Shown here piece by piece: positions 16,505 to 24,471 of a stretch of DNA of 64,000 bases (its first letter is position 1; the number at the start of each line of letters is the position of its first letter). The position numbers and the translations under genes were made by a program. The DNA comes from Streptomyces sp. KL109B (GTDB lineage: Bacteria > Actinomycetota > Actinomycetes > Streptomycetales > Streptomycetaceae): the NCBI RefSeq assembly GCF_030766935.1, contig NZ_JASERL010000005.1, positions 248,001 to 312,000 on the forward strand. Reading direction: 5' to 3'. The notes under the pieces were generated by a model that saw nothing but the letters and a program-made list of their open reading frames with translations, was not told where the DNA came from and did not search any database.

Positions 16505-17749
16505 TCAGCCGGCGTGCTCGTCCAGCATCTCCCGCACCAGCTCCGCGGCCCTGACCGCACCGCCCTCCGCCCGGAACCGCCGCCCCATCTCCTCGGCGGC
16601 CTTGGCCATCCCCCGGTCGCCAAGGACTCGTTCGACGGCCGCCCGCAGATCGGCGGGAGGTACGGGGCGGTGGGTCAGGTGCTGGCGGAGCACGAGCGCG
16701 GCGCCGCGCTCCGCGATCGCGCGGCCGATCAGCAGTTGCTCCACCTGCTGGGGCACGACCACCAGCGGCACCCCGCGGCCGATGCCCTCCAGCGCGCTGT
16801 TCATGCCGCCGTGGGTGACGAACACCGACGCCTGCCGCAGGACGGCGAGTTGCGGGACGGAGCGGCGGGCGAGGGTGTTGGGCGGGACGGTTCCCAGGTC
16901 GGCCGGGTCGACGCCGTGGCCGGTGGCGAGGAGCACGCGGACCGGGAGGTCGCCGAGGGCGGCGCCGCAGTCGCGGAAGAAGGCGGCGCCGCCGTCGTGC
17001 AGCGTGCCGAGCGAGACGAGGACGACCGGGTCGCCGCCGGAGAGGTGGGCGGCGAGTTCCGGGTCGAGGGGGGTGGGGCCGGCGTCGGTGTCCGGGGTCG
17101 TGGTGGTCGGGCCGGTGAAGCGGCAGGTGGCGTCGAGGCGCGGGTCGGGCGCCTGGAGTTCCTCCGGGATCGGGAACAGGGTGAGGTCGCCGCGCAGGGG
17201 CAGCATCGGCGTGTCCGGGACGGCTCCCGCGCCGAACTCCTTGACGAGCGCCCGCCGAGCCCGCAGCGCGTCGGGCATGTCGCGCAGGGTGGGGCCGACG
17301 ACGGCCAGGTTCTCCCGCACGGTGAGCGCCTTCACGGCTCCGGTCCCGACGAGGAAGGTCGTCATGAAGGAGATCGTCGGCAGGTTCACCGCGGTCGCGG
17401 CGAGCCGGCCCCAGAGCGCGTTCGAGTCGTGCATCAGCGCCGCGGGGCCGAGCGCGCGTGCCTGCTCGACGACGAACGGGACCAACGCCGAACACGCCCG
17501 CAACACCTTCGCCACCACCCCCACGCTGCTCCCGGCCCGGGTGGCCGCCGCGATGTCACGGGCCGTCAGCACCCCCTCGGGATACGGCACGAACCGTGCG
17601 CCGGTGTCCCGGACACGGTCCGCGAACTCGGCGTCACAGAGGTAGACGACGTCGACACCGGAACGTACGAGCTCGGTGACGACGGGGAGAGTCGGGTTCA
17701 CGTGCCCCGCGGCGGGCATGCCCGCGATCAGCAGAGTGGTGGTGGTCAT
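16505..17749 (-). CDS. MGT-type (GT1) glycosyltransferase
   Basis: 414 residues from ATG 17749 (AGGG upstream); a longer frame to 17791 adds 14 residues without support. The N-terminal domain opens TTLLIAGMPAAGHVNPTLPVV, typical of macrolide-type GT-B enzymes. The C-terminal donor domain has VLVSLGTL, RSVPQLAVLRQASVFVTHGGMNSALEGIGRGVPLVVVPQQVEQ, the acceptor/nucleotide-sugar signature. The family moves a sugar from UDP-glucose or similar donors onto small hydrophobic acceptors, often inactivating macrolides or glycosylating natural products. No biosynthetic cluster adjoins it, so a detoxifying or housekeeping role is as likely as a biosynthetic one. Confidence 0.85.
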   Translation of the reverse strand: MTTTTLLIAGMPAAGHVNPTLPVVTELVRSGVDVVYLCDAEFADRVRDTGARFVPYPEGVLTARDIAAATRAGSSVGVVAKVLRACSALVPFVVEQARALGPAALMHDSNALWGRLAATAVNLPTISFMTTFLVGTGAVKALTVRENLAVVGPTLRDMPDALRARRALVKEFGAGAVPDTPMLPLRGDLTLFPIPEELQAPDPRLDATCRFTGPTTTTPDTDAGPTPLDPELAAHLSGGDPVVLVSLGTLHDGGAAFFRDCGAALGDLPVRVLLATGHGVDPADLGTVPPNTLARRSVPQLAVLRQASVFVTHGGMNSALEGIGRGVPLVVVPQQVEQLLIGRAIAERGAALVLRQHLTHRPVPPADLRAAVERVLGDRGMAKAAEEMGRRFRAEGGAVRAAELVREMLDEHAG

Positions 17750-17810
17750 GGGGCCGACCCTAGGGCCCTGAGGCCGGGGCGGACTTTCCACCCGGCATCG
17801 CGCAAGCGCG

Positions 17811-18791
17811 TCAACGCCTCGCGGGTTCGCGGGTCCGGGGCCGGGTGCGTTCGTGTGCGTGTGCCTCGCGGCCGGTGGTGGGTGTGACGAGGACGGTCAG
17901 GCAGGCGCCCACCAGCGCGATGCCGAACCAGCCGACGGCCGGGAGCCGTTCGCCGACGACCAGCACCGCCAGCACGGCCGCGACGGCGGGCTCCAGGAGC
18001 GACAAGGTGGTCGCCGTGCTGGCGGGGACGTGCGCGAGCCCCCAGCCGAACAGCAGGTACCCGGCGAACATCGGCACGACCGCCATGTACGCGCCGACGC
18101 CGGCGTTGGACCAGGAGTCGAGGAGCGGCGCGCCGGTCGCCAGCAGGACGGGCACGAGCAGCAGCCCGCCGATCCCGAAGATCGACCCCATCGCCGCGCG
18201 CGAGGCGATCCCACGGCCGATCAGCCGGTGGGCCGCCCACGCGTACACCGCGTACGTCACGGCGGCCACCAGGCCGAGCAGCACGCCCAGCACCGTGGCG
18301 GCCGTCGAGCCCGCCCCCGCCGCGTCGTCGTGCGCCCGCGCCGCCTCCGCCAGGCACAACAGCACCGTGCCGAGCAGCCCGATGGCCGCTCCGAACATCC
18401 AGCGCCGGGCGAGCCGCCTACGGTCCACGACGCGCTCGATCAGGGCCGAGGCCAGCGGCGCCGTACCGATCGACACCACCGTTCCCACGGCCACTCCGGC
18501 CAGCCGCATCGAGCTGTAGAACGCCAACGGGTACACGGCCACCGCCACCGCGCCGAGCAGTACCGTCCCCGCGCGGGCACGCAGTTCGCGGGCCTGCCCG
18601 GCGATCCGGGGCGCGGCCACCAGCGCTTGCAGCAGCCCGCCGAGCCCCATCGCGGCGGCGCCGATCGCGAGCGGTCCCACGTCCGGCGCGAACGTCGCCA
18701 CCGTCCCCGTCGTCCCCCACAGCACCGAAGCCGCGAGCACGCACAGCGCCCCGACCCCCGCCGAACCGGCAGGCCGCTTCGCAGCCGTCAC
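17811..18791 (-). CDS. EamA/DMT-family transporter
   Basis: 326 residues from GTG 18791, which overlaps the stop of the upstream TetR gene (GTGA), so the two are translationally coupled. Ten hydrophobic segments in two five-helix EamA halves are visible: VGALCVLAASVLWGTTG starts the first, VLGVLLGLVAAVTYAVYAWAAHRL the second, and the glycine/proline-rich SLLEPAVAAVLAVLVVGERL motif is typical. The family exports metabolites, amino acids or drugs across the cytoplasmic membrane; the substrate is not predictable. Coupling to a TetR gene with an autoregulatory operator suggests induction by the exported compound. Confidence 0.85.
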   Translation of the reverse strand: MTAAKRPAGSAGVGALCVLAASVLWGTTGTVATFAPDVGPLAIGAAAMGLGGLLQALVAAPRIAGQARELRARAGTVLLGAVAVAVYPLAFYSSMRLAGVAVGTVVSIGTAPLASALIERVVDRRRLARRWMFGAAIGLLGTVLLCLAEAARAHDDAAGAGSTAATVLGVLLGLVAAVTYAVYAWAAHRLIGRGIASRAAMGSIFGIGGLLLVPVLLATGAPLLDSWSNAGVGAYMAVVPMFAGYLLFGWGLAHVPASTATTLSLLEPAVAAVLAVLVVGERLPAVGWFGIALVGACLTVLVTPTTGREAHAHERTRPRTREPARR

Positions 18792-19486
18792 AGCGTCTCC
18801 AGCAGGTCCGTCGCGAGCACGCGGGCCTGCCGGACACGGGCGCTGCCGCCTTCCAGACCGGCGCGCACCATCGCGCCCTCCAGGAGGAACGCCAGGTGCT
18901 CCGCCGTCGCGCGCGCCCGTTCGGAACGCTCGGGACGTTCGGGATGCTCGGAACGCTCGGGACGTTCGGGATGCTCGGAACGCTCGGGACGTTCGGGATG
19001 TTCGGAACGCTCGGGATGTTCGCGCAGCAGTTCCGCCACGTGCCCGGCGAGCAGGGCTTCGACGTCCTCCTTGTAGCGGCGCACCAGCGCCCGCCCCTCG
19101 TCCTCGACGGGCAGCTCGGCGGCGACGTTCAGCAGTCCGCAGCCACGAAAGCCGCGCTCGTACTCGAACTCCGCGTGGTCTACGTACGCGTCGAAGACCG
19201 CGAGCACGCGGCCGCGCGCGTCCCGCGCCCGCTCCAGCCTGGCGCGGTACAGCCCCAGCCATTCCTCGTGCCGCGCCTCCAGGTAGGCGCGCACGAGCTC
19301 GGACTTGGAGGCGAAGTTGTTGTAGAGGCTCTTCTTCGCGACGCCCGCCTGGTCGGTGATCGTGTCGATCCCGGTCGCGGAGACCCCATCGGCGTAGAAG
19401 CGGCGCGCGGCGGCCCCCAACAGCCGGTCCCTGGCGGGCCGCCGCCGTCGCGCGGACCCGCCCGCCTCCTCGGCGGCTTCGCTCAT
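18788..19486 (-). CDS. TetR-family transcriptional regulator with HPERPERSE repeat insertion
   Basis: 232 residues. The N-terminal helix-turn-helix region (~18-65: RDRLLGAAARRFYADGVSATGIDTIT...AGVAKKSLYNNFASKSELV) is canonical TetR. The ligand domain follows, with GCGLLNVAAELP near 115. Around residues 156-190 it contains three tandem copies of HPERPERSE plus partial copies, encoded by a 27-bp DNA repeat; this highly charged insertion is not a normal part of the fold. It overlaps the exporter gene downstream. The 28-bp palindrome 19 bp upstream of the start is the likely autoregulatory operator. It is divergent from a PIG-L deacetylase gene. Confidence 0.9.
   Translation of the reverse strand: MSEAAEEAGGSARRRRPARDRLLGAAARRFYADGVSATGIDTITDQAGVAKKSLYNNFASKSELVRAYLEARHEEWLGLYRARLERARDARGRVLAVFDAYVDHAEFEYERGFRGCGLLNVAAELPVEDEGRALVRRYKEDVEALLAGHVAELLREHPERSEHPERPERSEHPERPERSEHPERPERSERARATAEHLAFLLEGAMVRAGLEGGSARVRQARVLATDLLETL
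18918..19021. repeat. 27-bp tandem repeat inside the TetR gene
   Basis: About three full and several partial copies of a 27-bp unit built from GTTCGGGATGCTCGGAACGC-type sequence, coding for HPERPERSE on the minus strand. Unit length is a multiple of 3, so copy-number changes keep the frame. Confidence 0.85.
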
Positions 19487-19504
19487 GACGCACTCCGTAC
19501 ACGG

Positions 19505-19532
19505 AAAGTAGGTAGACAGGGCTAACTACTTT
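19505..19532. promoter_or_regulatory. palindromic TetR-type operator
   Basis: AAAGTAGGTAG (19505-19515), a 6-bp spacer, then CTAACTACTTT (19522-19532): 10 of 11 positions are inverted matches. It lies 19 bp upstream of the TetR start and in the gap shared with the divergent deacetylase gene, as expected for TetR self-repression. Confidence 0.75.
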
Positions 19533-19684
19533 AACAGGGCTCGTGTCGCACCGAGCGAGGCCGGACGAAGCCGATCGGCCCCGGCGGGAACAGTCGGTCC
19601 GGTCCGCGCGGTTGCACCACCCGAGGGACCGGCGCCCGCCGCGCACTCCGTAACTTTCCGGATCTTTTCCGCAGGAGCACACAC

Positions 19685-20518
19685 ATGACTGAACGACCCC
19701 TGACGCTCATGGCCGTCCACGCCCACCCCGACGACGAGGCCACCAGCACGGGAGGTGTCCTCGCGCGGTACGCGGCGGAGGGCGTCCGCACGGTGCTCGT
19801 GACGTGTACCGACGGCGGTTGCGGTGACGGGCCCGGGGGCGTCAAGCCGGGAGAGCCCGGGCACGATCCGGCCGCCGTCGCCAAGATGCGCCGCGCGGAG
19901 CTCGAGGCGAGCTGCGAGGTGCTCAAGATCAGCGACCTGGAGACGCTCGACTACGCCGACTCCGGAATGATGGGCTGGCCGAGCAACGACGCCCCCGATT
20001 CCTTCTGGCAGACCCCCGTCGCGGAAGGCGCCGCGCGCCTCGCCGACCTCATGCGCCACTACCGTCCCGACGTGGTCGTCACCTACGACGAGAACGGCTT
20101 CTACGGCCACCCCGACCACATCCAGGCCCACCGCATCACGATGGCGGCCGTCGAGCTGACCGACCTCACGCCGAAGGTGTACTGGACGACGATGCCGCGC
20201 TCAGGGATGCAGCGGTTCGGCGAGATCATGCGCGAATTCCACCCGGACATGCCCGAGCCGGACCCGGCCGAGACCGCCGCGCTTGCCGAGATCGGCCTCC
20301 CCGACGACGAGATCACCACGTGGGTGGACACCACCCCGTTCAGCGACCAGAAGTTCGACTCCCTTGCCGCGCACGCCAGTCAGGGCGAGAACATCTTCTT
20401 CCTGAAGATGGGCAAGGAGCGGTTCGGCGAGTTCATGGGCATGGAGACCTTCGTACGCGTCCGGGACACCACCGGCGCCCCGACCCCCGAGCAGGACCTC
20501 TTCGCCGGGCTGCGCTGA
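19685..20518 (+). CDS. PIG-L family deacetylase (MshB/Mca-like)
   Basis: 277 residues; GCAGGAGC precedes ATG 19685. The zinc-site motifs are clear: VHAHPDDEATSTGG at ~11-24 and ENGFYGHPDHIQAHR near 139-153. The family removes acetyl groups from N-acetylglucosamine-type amides. In actinobacteria MshB makes GlcN-Ins for mycothiol and Mca cleaves mycothiol conjugates. The sequence ahead of the second motif fits this branch, but I cannot separate MshB, Mca and a third paralogue by eye. It is a cytoplasmic enzyme with no signal peptide, monocistronic, and divergent from the TetR-exporter pair. Confidence 0.85.
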   Translation: MTERPLTLMAVHAHPDDEATSTGGVLARYAAEGVRTVLVTCTDGGCGDGPGGVKPGEPGHDPAAVAKMRRAELEASCEVLKISDLETLDYADSGMMGWPSNDAPDSFWQTPVAEGAARLADLMRHYRPDVVVTYDENGFYGHPDHIQAHRITMAAVELTDLTPKVYWTTMPRSGMQRFGEIMREFHPDMPEPDPAETAALAEIGLPDDEITTWVDTTPFSDQKFDSLAAHASQGENIFFLKMGKERFGEFMGMETFVRVRDTTGAPTPEQDLFAGLR

Positions 20519-20610
20519 ACCTCGGGAAGTTTCGGGCACGGCCGAACAGTCCTGACAGCGCGGCGCGGCGTGCCCAAGGCTGGTTCCCCCCACGAACGGG
20601 AGGAACGGAA

Positions 20611-21012
20611 ATGATCAGGAAAGTGCTCGCGGTCGCCGCTGCCGGCCTGCTGACCTTCGGTGTGGCCTCGACCGCCGAGGCCGGCGGCGGCACCGGCCCG
20701 GCGGAGCCCGGGGCCCGGTCCAAGGCGGACTGCCCCCGCGGCTACGTCTGCGTCTGGAACAACACGTCGTTCTCCGGCAAGCCCAAGTGGAAGTCGAAGG
20801 GCAACCTCTACGACCTGAAGTCCTCGAAGGGGGTCTCGATCTTCAACAACGGATGGGCGTCCCCCGGCGCCGACCACATCCGCTTCAAGTACACGTGGCC
20901 GCACGGCTCGTACGGAGTCGGCTGCCTCCACTACCCGCCGGACGGCGACACCACGACCCAGATCGGCGAGAAGGGCACGCTGAACTACGCCAAGTGGGGC
21001 GGGGAATGCTGA
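20611..21012 (+). CDS. secreted peptidase inhibitor family I36-like protein
   Basis: 133 residues from ATG 20611, with GGGAGGAACGG upstream. Signal peptide ~1-24 (MIRKVLAVAAAGLLTFGVASTAEA). The mature part is a single beta-gamma-crystallin-like unit: CPRGYVCVWNNTSFSGKPKW, ...SIFNNGW, four cysteines (two likely disulfides) ending GGEC. This is the size and pattern of Streptomyces metalloprotease inhibitor SMPI and its many relatives, most of unknown target. It follows the deacetylase by 92 bp with its own ribosome site. Confidence 0.8.
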   Translation: MIRKVLAVAAAGLLTFGVASTAEAGGGTGPAEPGARSKADCPRGYVCVWNNTSFSGKPKWKSKGNLYDLKSSKGVSIFNNGWASPGADHIRFKYTWPHGSYGVGCLHYPPDGDTTTQIGEKGTLNYAKWGGEC

Positions 21013-21066
21013 CCTGACGGACGGCCGAGCGGACGGGCGGACGGGCGGCGTCGGACCCGTCAGGTC
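21011..21066. terminator. possible long-loop terminator stem
   Basis: GACCTGACGG (21011-21020) and CCGTCAGGTC (21057-21066) are perfect 10-bp inverted arms around a 36-nt GC-rich loop with an 8-bp internal repeat. It overlaps the stop of the I36 gene and that of the decayed HxlR gene. Function uncertain. Confidence 0.4.
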
Positions 21067-21340
21067 TTGCGTACGACGGTGGTGTCGGCGCCGAGGGGGG
21101 CACCGTCCGCGCCGGCTGGGGTGAACTCCGGTACGGGGACACCGTGTTGGTCCACGAGTGTGGAGTGGCTCTCGCCGGGAGCGAAAGCGCGGTGCGCCGC
21201 GCGAGGAGCCCGCGGGCGGTCAGCTTGCGGAGCCGGTCGGTGAGGATGTTGCGGGCCACGCCCGTACGCCGCTGGAACTCGGTGAACGACCGCGCCCCGT
21301 CCATCACGTCGCGGACGACGAGCAGGCTCCAACGGTCCCC
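21060..21340 (-). pseudogene. degenerate HxlR-type regulator
   Basis: The translated minus strand near 21210-21340 gives GDRWSLLVVRDVMDGARSFTEF then RRTGVARNILTDRLRKLTARGLL, the winged-helix core of HxlR regulators. No start codon or normal N-terminal Cys region precedes it. After the core the frame must shift to reach a second stretch ending PEFTPAGADGAPLGADTTVVRKT at the stop (21060). The protein is therefore N-truncated and frameshifted or internally deleted. Its broken 5' end abuts the broken 5' end of a divergent MFS fragment. Confidence 0.65.
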
Positions 21341-21345
21341 GCGTA

Positions 21346-21690
21346 CTGGACGTCCGGCGGCGGTTGCTGCTCGCGACGGTGTGCGGGGTCGCGGTGGCCG
21401 GGCTCTTCGCGGTCGTGGTGCAGACGACAGTGGCCTACGCCGCGTCGGTCTCGCCCCCGGCCGAACGCGGCCGGAACATCGGCGTCGTGACCTCGGGCGT
21501 CGTCGTCGGCATCCTGGGCGCACGCGCCCTCACCGGCGCGCTCACCGACGTATGGGGATGGCGGAGCGTCTACGCGGTGCTCGCCGCGCTGGCCCTCGGC
21601 CTCGCGGCCCTCGGCGGGCTGTTCGGCCTCGTCGGGCTCGCCGGGGCGCTCGGCGCGGTCCGCGCAGGACGCTGGGCCGATGCCGGAGGG
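21346..21690 (+). pseudogene. MFS transporter fragment
   Basis: The frame gives RRRLLLATVCG (end of MFS motif A), then FAVVVQTTVAYAAS, PPAERGRNIGVVTSGVVVGILGAR and DVWGWRSVYAVLAALAL. This is the order of helices 3-6 of a 12-TM MFS permease, but with the first helices missing and a deletion around helix 3. It then jumps to GLAGALGAVRAGRWADAG and runs into unrelated sequence. Only about 110 residues of a ~400-residue family remain. Divergent HxlR and MFS genes are a common pair; here both 5' ends are gone at the same point. Confidence 0.65.
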
Positions 21691-21763
21691 GCGGCACGGG
21701 TCACCGGCGGCTGCCCGGGCGGAGCCCGGTACTCGTGGGGCCGCGCGTGCTGTAATTCCGGGC

Positions 21764-22192
21764 ATGAAGGCGCTGCTTGTGCTGGTTGTTCTTGTCGTTG
21801 TCTGTGGTGTGCCGACGGTCGGCGTGTGGCTGCTGGGGCGGCGCGCGAGGGTTCCCGCGTGGATGGTGGCGGTGTTTCTGCTGGCCGGGTGGGTCACGGT
21901 GGTCGTCGGCGGGGGCCTCGCGCTTCGGGCGCAGCCGGGTCTGTTTCCGGAGGCCTCGCCGTGTCACGGCGTGGGCGCGCCGGTCTCGCGGTACTTCCCG
22001 CCCGATTCGTTCTGCCGGCACGACGACGGGGAATTGCGCTCGGTCAACGGTCCGGCCGCCAAGTTCGTCTTCTGGACCGCCACCGGTACCGTCCTCGCGG
22101 TACCGGTGGCTGCCTTCATGCGGCGGCGTGTCCCACCCGCGCCGGGGCCGGACTCGCTCATGGGGGCGAGTCGAGCGGACCGGCGCGGGTGA
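21764..22192 (+). CDS. small membrane protein of unknown function
   Basis: 142 residues from ATG 21764; no strong ribosome site is visible. Two hydrophobic segments at the N-terminus (MKALLVLVVLVVVCGVPTV; WMVAVFLLAGWVTVVVGGGLAL), a ~45-residue loop with two Cys (SPCHGVG; DSFCRHDDGE), and a third hydrophobic stretch near 108-125 (VFWTATGTVLAVPVAAFM). The Cys pair would lie outside the cell if the first segments enter as a hairpin. I do not recognise a family. It is convergent with the flotillin gene, with 12 bp between stops. Confidence 0.55.
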   Translation: MKALLVLVVLVVVCGVPTVGVWLLGRRARVPAWMVAVFLLAGWVTVVVGGGLALRAQPGLFPEASPCHGVGAPVSRYFPPDSFCRHDDGELRSVNGPAAKFVFWTATGTVLAVPVAAFMRRRVPPAPGPDSLMGASRADRRG

Positions 22193-22204
22193 CGGCGAGC
22201 GCGG

Positions 22205-23662
22205 TCAGTCAGTGATGTCGATGTGGCCGTTGCGCCCGTTCGGCGACTCGGCGCCGGCCGACTCGGCGGGCTTCGGTGCGGGGACCGTGGTCCTGCCGAC
22301 GCCGGTGACGTTCTTCAGGAGTTCCGCGAGGTCGACGCCGGTCGTGGAGTTGAGGAGTTCCACGCCCTGGGCGACGTTGTCGGCGACCGTACGGGAGAGT
22401 TGGCTCGCGCCGTCCGTGGAGATCACCGTCATCTTGTCGACGGCGCCCAGCGGTTCGGACGCCTTAGCGACGACCTGCGGCAGCACCTCGGTGAGCATCT
22501 GCAGCACGGCCGCGTCGCCGTACCGCGCGAACGCGTCGGCCTTCTGCCGCATGGCCTCGGCCTCGGCGGCGCCCTTCGCCCCGATCGCCGCCGCCTCGGA
22601 CTCGCCCTCCAGGCGTACGGCGTCCGCGAGCGCGGCGCGCTGCGCCTTCTCGCCCTCACCGGTCAGCCGGGCCCGCTCCGCGTCCGCCTCGGCCTGCTTG
22701 ACGAGGCCGATCCGGCGGGCCTCGGCCTCCTGCTCCGCCTGGTAGCGGGCGGCGTCGGCGGGCTTACGGACCTTGGTGTCCAACTCCCGGTCGGTCAGGG
22801 CGGCCTGACGCTGCGCCACCTTCTCCTGCTCGGTCAGCACTTCCTGCTGCCGGGCCGCGTCGGCGAGCGGGCCCGCCGCGTTCGCCTGCGCGGTGGCCTG
22901 GTCGGTCTCCGCCTTGATCTCGGCCTGGCGCAGGTACAGGGTCCGCTGCGCGACCGCGATCTCCTCCTCGGCCTTCAGGCGTGCCTGTTCGGCGGCGCGG
23001 CGCGCGACGGCCTCCGCGATGTCGGCCTCCTGCTTGGCGCGGGCGGCCTCGGGGCGGCCCAGGTCCTCCAAGTAGGAGCCCTCGGTGGTGATGTCCTGGA
23101 TCTGGAAGGCGTCCAGGACGAGGCCCTGCCCGGACAGCGACGCCTCCGCCTCCTCGGCGACCTGCCCGGCGAACGCCGCCCGGTCCCGGATGACGTCCTC
23201 CACCGACATCCGCCCGACGATCGAGCGCAGCGCGCCGGACAGCACTTCCTGCGTGAAGCCGACGATGCCGTCCTGCTGCATCAGGAACCGCTGGGCGGCG
23301 GCGCGGATCGAGTCCTCGGTGCCGCCGACCTTGACGATGGCGACACCTTCGAGGTTCGCCTTCACGCCGCGCAGGGTGACCGCGCCGCGGACGGCGACCG
23401 GGATGTGCCGCGAGGACAGTTCGAGGGTGAACTTCTGCTGTACGAAGGGGATGACGAAGACGCCGCCGCCGACCACGACCTTCTGGCCGCTGTTGTCGGT
23501 GCTGACACGTCCGGTCTCGGGGTCGGTGGACTTCTTTCCGCGCCGCCCGGTGACGATGAACGCCTCACTGGGGCCCGCGACCTTGTAGCGGGTGATGACG
23601 ACGAGCGCCAGCAGGACCAGGAGTACGACGACTCCGGCCACGGCGATGGCGACAGGGCTCAT
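22205..23662 (-). CDS. flotillin / SPFH-domain protein
   Basis: 485 residues, start ATG 23662 with AGGGGGAAG upstream. An N-terminal membrane helix (~5-25) is followed by an SPFH/band-7 domain (~28-210: GPSEAFIVTGRRG, VFVIPFVQQKFTLELSSRHIPV, GMSVEDVIRDRAAFAGQV). A long Ala/Glu/Arg coiled coil (~210-400) with the repeated EAEA/ERAR pattern of flotillins comes next, then a C-terminal flexible tail. Flotillins scaffold ordered membrane microdomains. The NfeD-like gene lies upstream in the same direction, the standard partner, so the pair probably acts as a FloT/NfeD unit. The 114-bp gap between them is rich in GGCGGTC repeats. Confidence 0.9.
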   Translation of the reverse strand: MSPVAIAVAGVVVLLVLLALVVITRYKVAGPSEAFIVTGRRGKKSTDPETGRVSTDNSGQKVVVGGGVFVIPFVQQKFTLELSSRHIPVAVRGAVTLRGVKANLEGVAIVKVGGTEDSIRAAAQRFLMQQDGIVGFTQEVLSGALRSIVGRMSVEDVIRDRAAFAGQVAEEAEASLSGQGLVLDAFQIQDITTEGSYLEDLGRPEAARAKQEADIAEAVARRAAEQARLKAEEEIAVAQRTLYLRQAEIKAETDQATAQANAAGPLADAARQQEVLTEQEKVAQRQAALTDRELDTKVRKPADAARYQAEQEAEARRIGLVKQAEADAERARLTGEGEKAQRAALADAVRLEGESEAAAIGAKGAAEAEAMRQKADAFARYGDAAVLQMLTEVLPQVVAKASEPLGAVDKMTVISTDGASQLSRTVADNVAQGVELLNSTTGVDLAELLKNVTGVGRTTVPAPKPAESAGAESPNGRNGHIDITD

Positions 23663-23776
23663 GATGGCTTCCCCCTCTGATGCCTCTGATGGTTCGTACG
23701 GAACGGTGACCGGCGGTCGGCGGTCGGCGGTCAGCGGTGTCGGCGGGCGCCCGGCGGCAGGCGGCGCGCGGCGGTG

Positions 23777-24292
23777 TCAGCGGTCGACCGCGCGGACCTC
23801 GACCGCCGTCGGCGACAGGATCTCCGCCACCCACACCTCGGTGCCGCGCGCGACGGCGACCCGGCTCTTGGCCGCGAACTTCGCGGGCTGGCCCGCGAGT
23901 CGCAACAGCACCTCGCCGTACCCCTCGCCCGGAATGGCCGTGACGACGGTGCCCGCGCTGCCGACGAGGTCGTCGCCCCGTGGTGTCACCGCGGTCTGGT
24001 CCCGCATCAGCGCGCGCGTCAACTTCCACGTCAGCCAGCCGGCGCCGCCCCCCGCGACGGCACCGACGGCTGTGGCGGGGCCGGCACCGAGGTCGGTGGT
24101 GCCGAGCACGATCGCGCCGCCGAATCCGAGCATGGACACGAATCCCGCGATCACGGGCAGCGACAGCAGCCCGTCGAACAGTCCGCCCAACGCCCCGGCC
24201 CCGTCGAAGAGGCCTTCCAGGACCCCGTCGAGGACCAGGGACAGGACGAGCAGCACGATTCCCGCGATGCCGAGACCGAGAAAGAACGTCAT
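23777..24292 (-). CDS. NfeD-like membrane protein, flotillin partner
   Basis: 171 residues from ATG 24292, with GGGAGGGTGG just upstream; a longer frame to 24481 has no ribosome site. Hydrophobic segments near 3-25, 45-63 and 72-95 are followed by a soluble C-terminal OB-like domain (~105-170): GDDLVGSAGTVVTAIPGEGYGEVLLRLAGQPAKFAAKS, WVAEILSPTAVEVRAVDR. This is the NfeD/YuaF architecture. It neighbours and precedes the flotillin gene. It is divergent from the PucR regulator at 24472 with 180 bp between. Confidence 0.8.
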   Translation of the reverse strand: MTFFLGLGIAGIVLLVLSLVLDGVLEGLFDGAGALGGLFDGLLSLPVIAGFVSMLGFGGAIVLGTTDLGAGPATAVGAVAGGGAGWLTWKLTRALMRDQTAVTPRGDDLVGSAGTVVTAIPGEGYGEVLLRLAGQPAKFAAKSRVAVARGTEVWVAEILSPTAVEVRAVDR

Positions 24293-24471
24293 GCCACCCT
24301 CCCCTGTTCCGCGTGCTTGGTGAAGACCCTTCCACACCGGACCGCCCGAAGTGACTGCCGGGTTCCGGCAATCTTTACGCGTTTTTGATGCCTGCCGTAC
24401 CCCGGCCGTACGCGCCCCTGACGCATCCGTTAGAAAGGCGACAGGAACACGGCACGGCAATGGGGGTGGGC

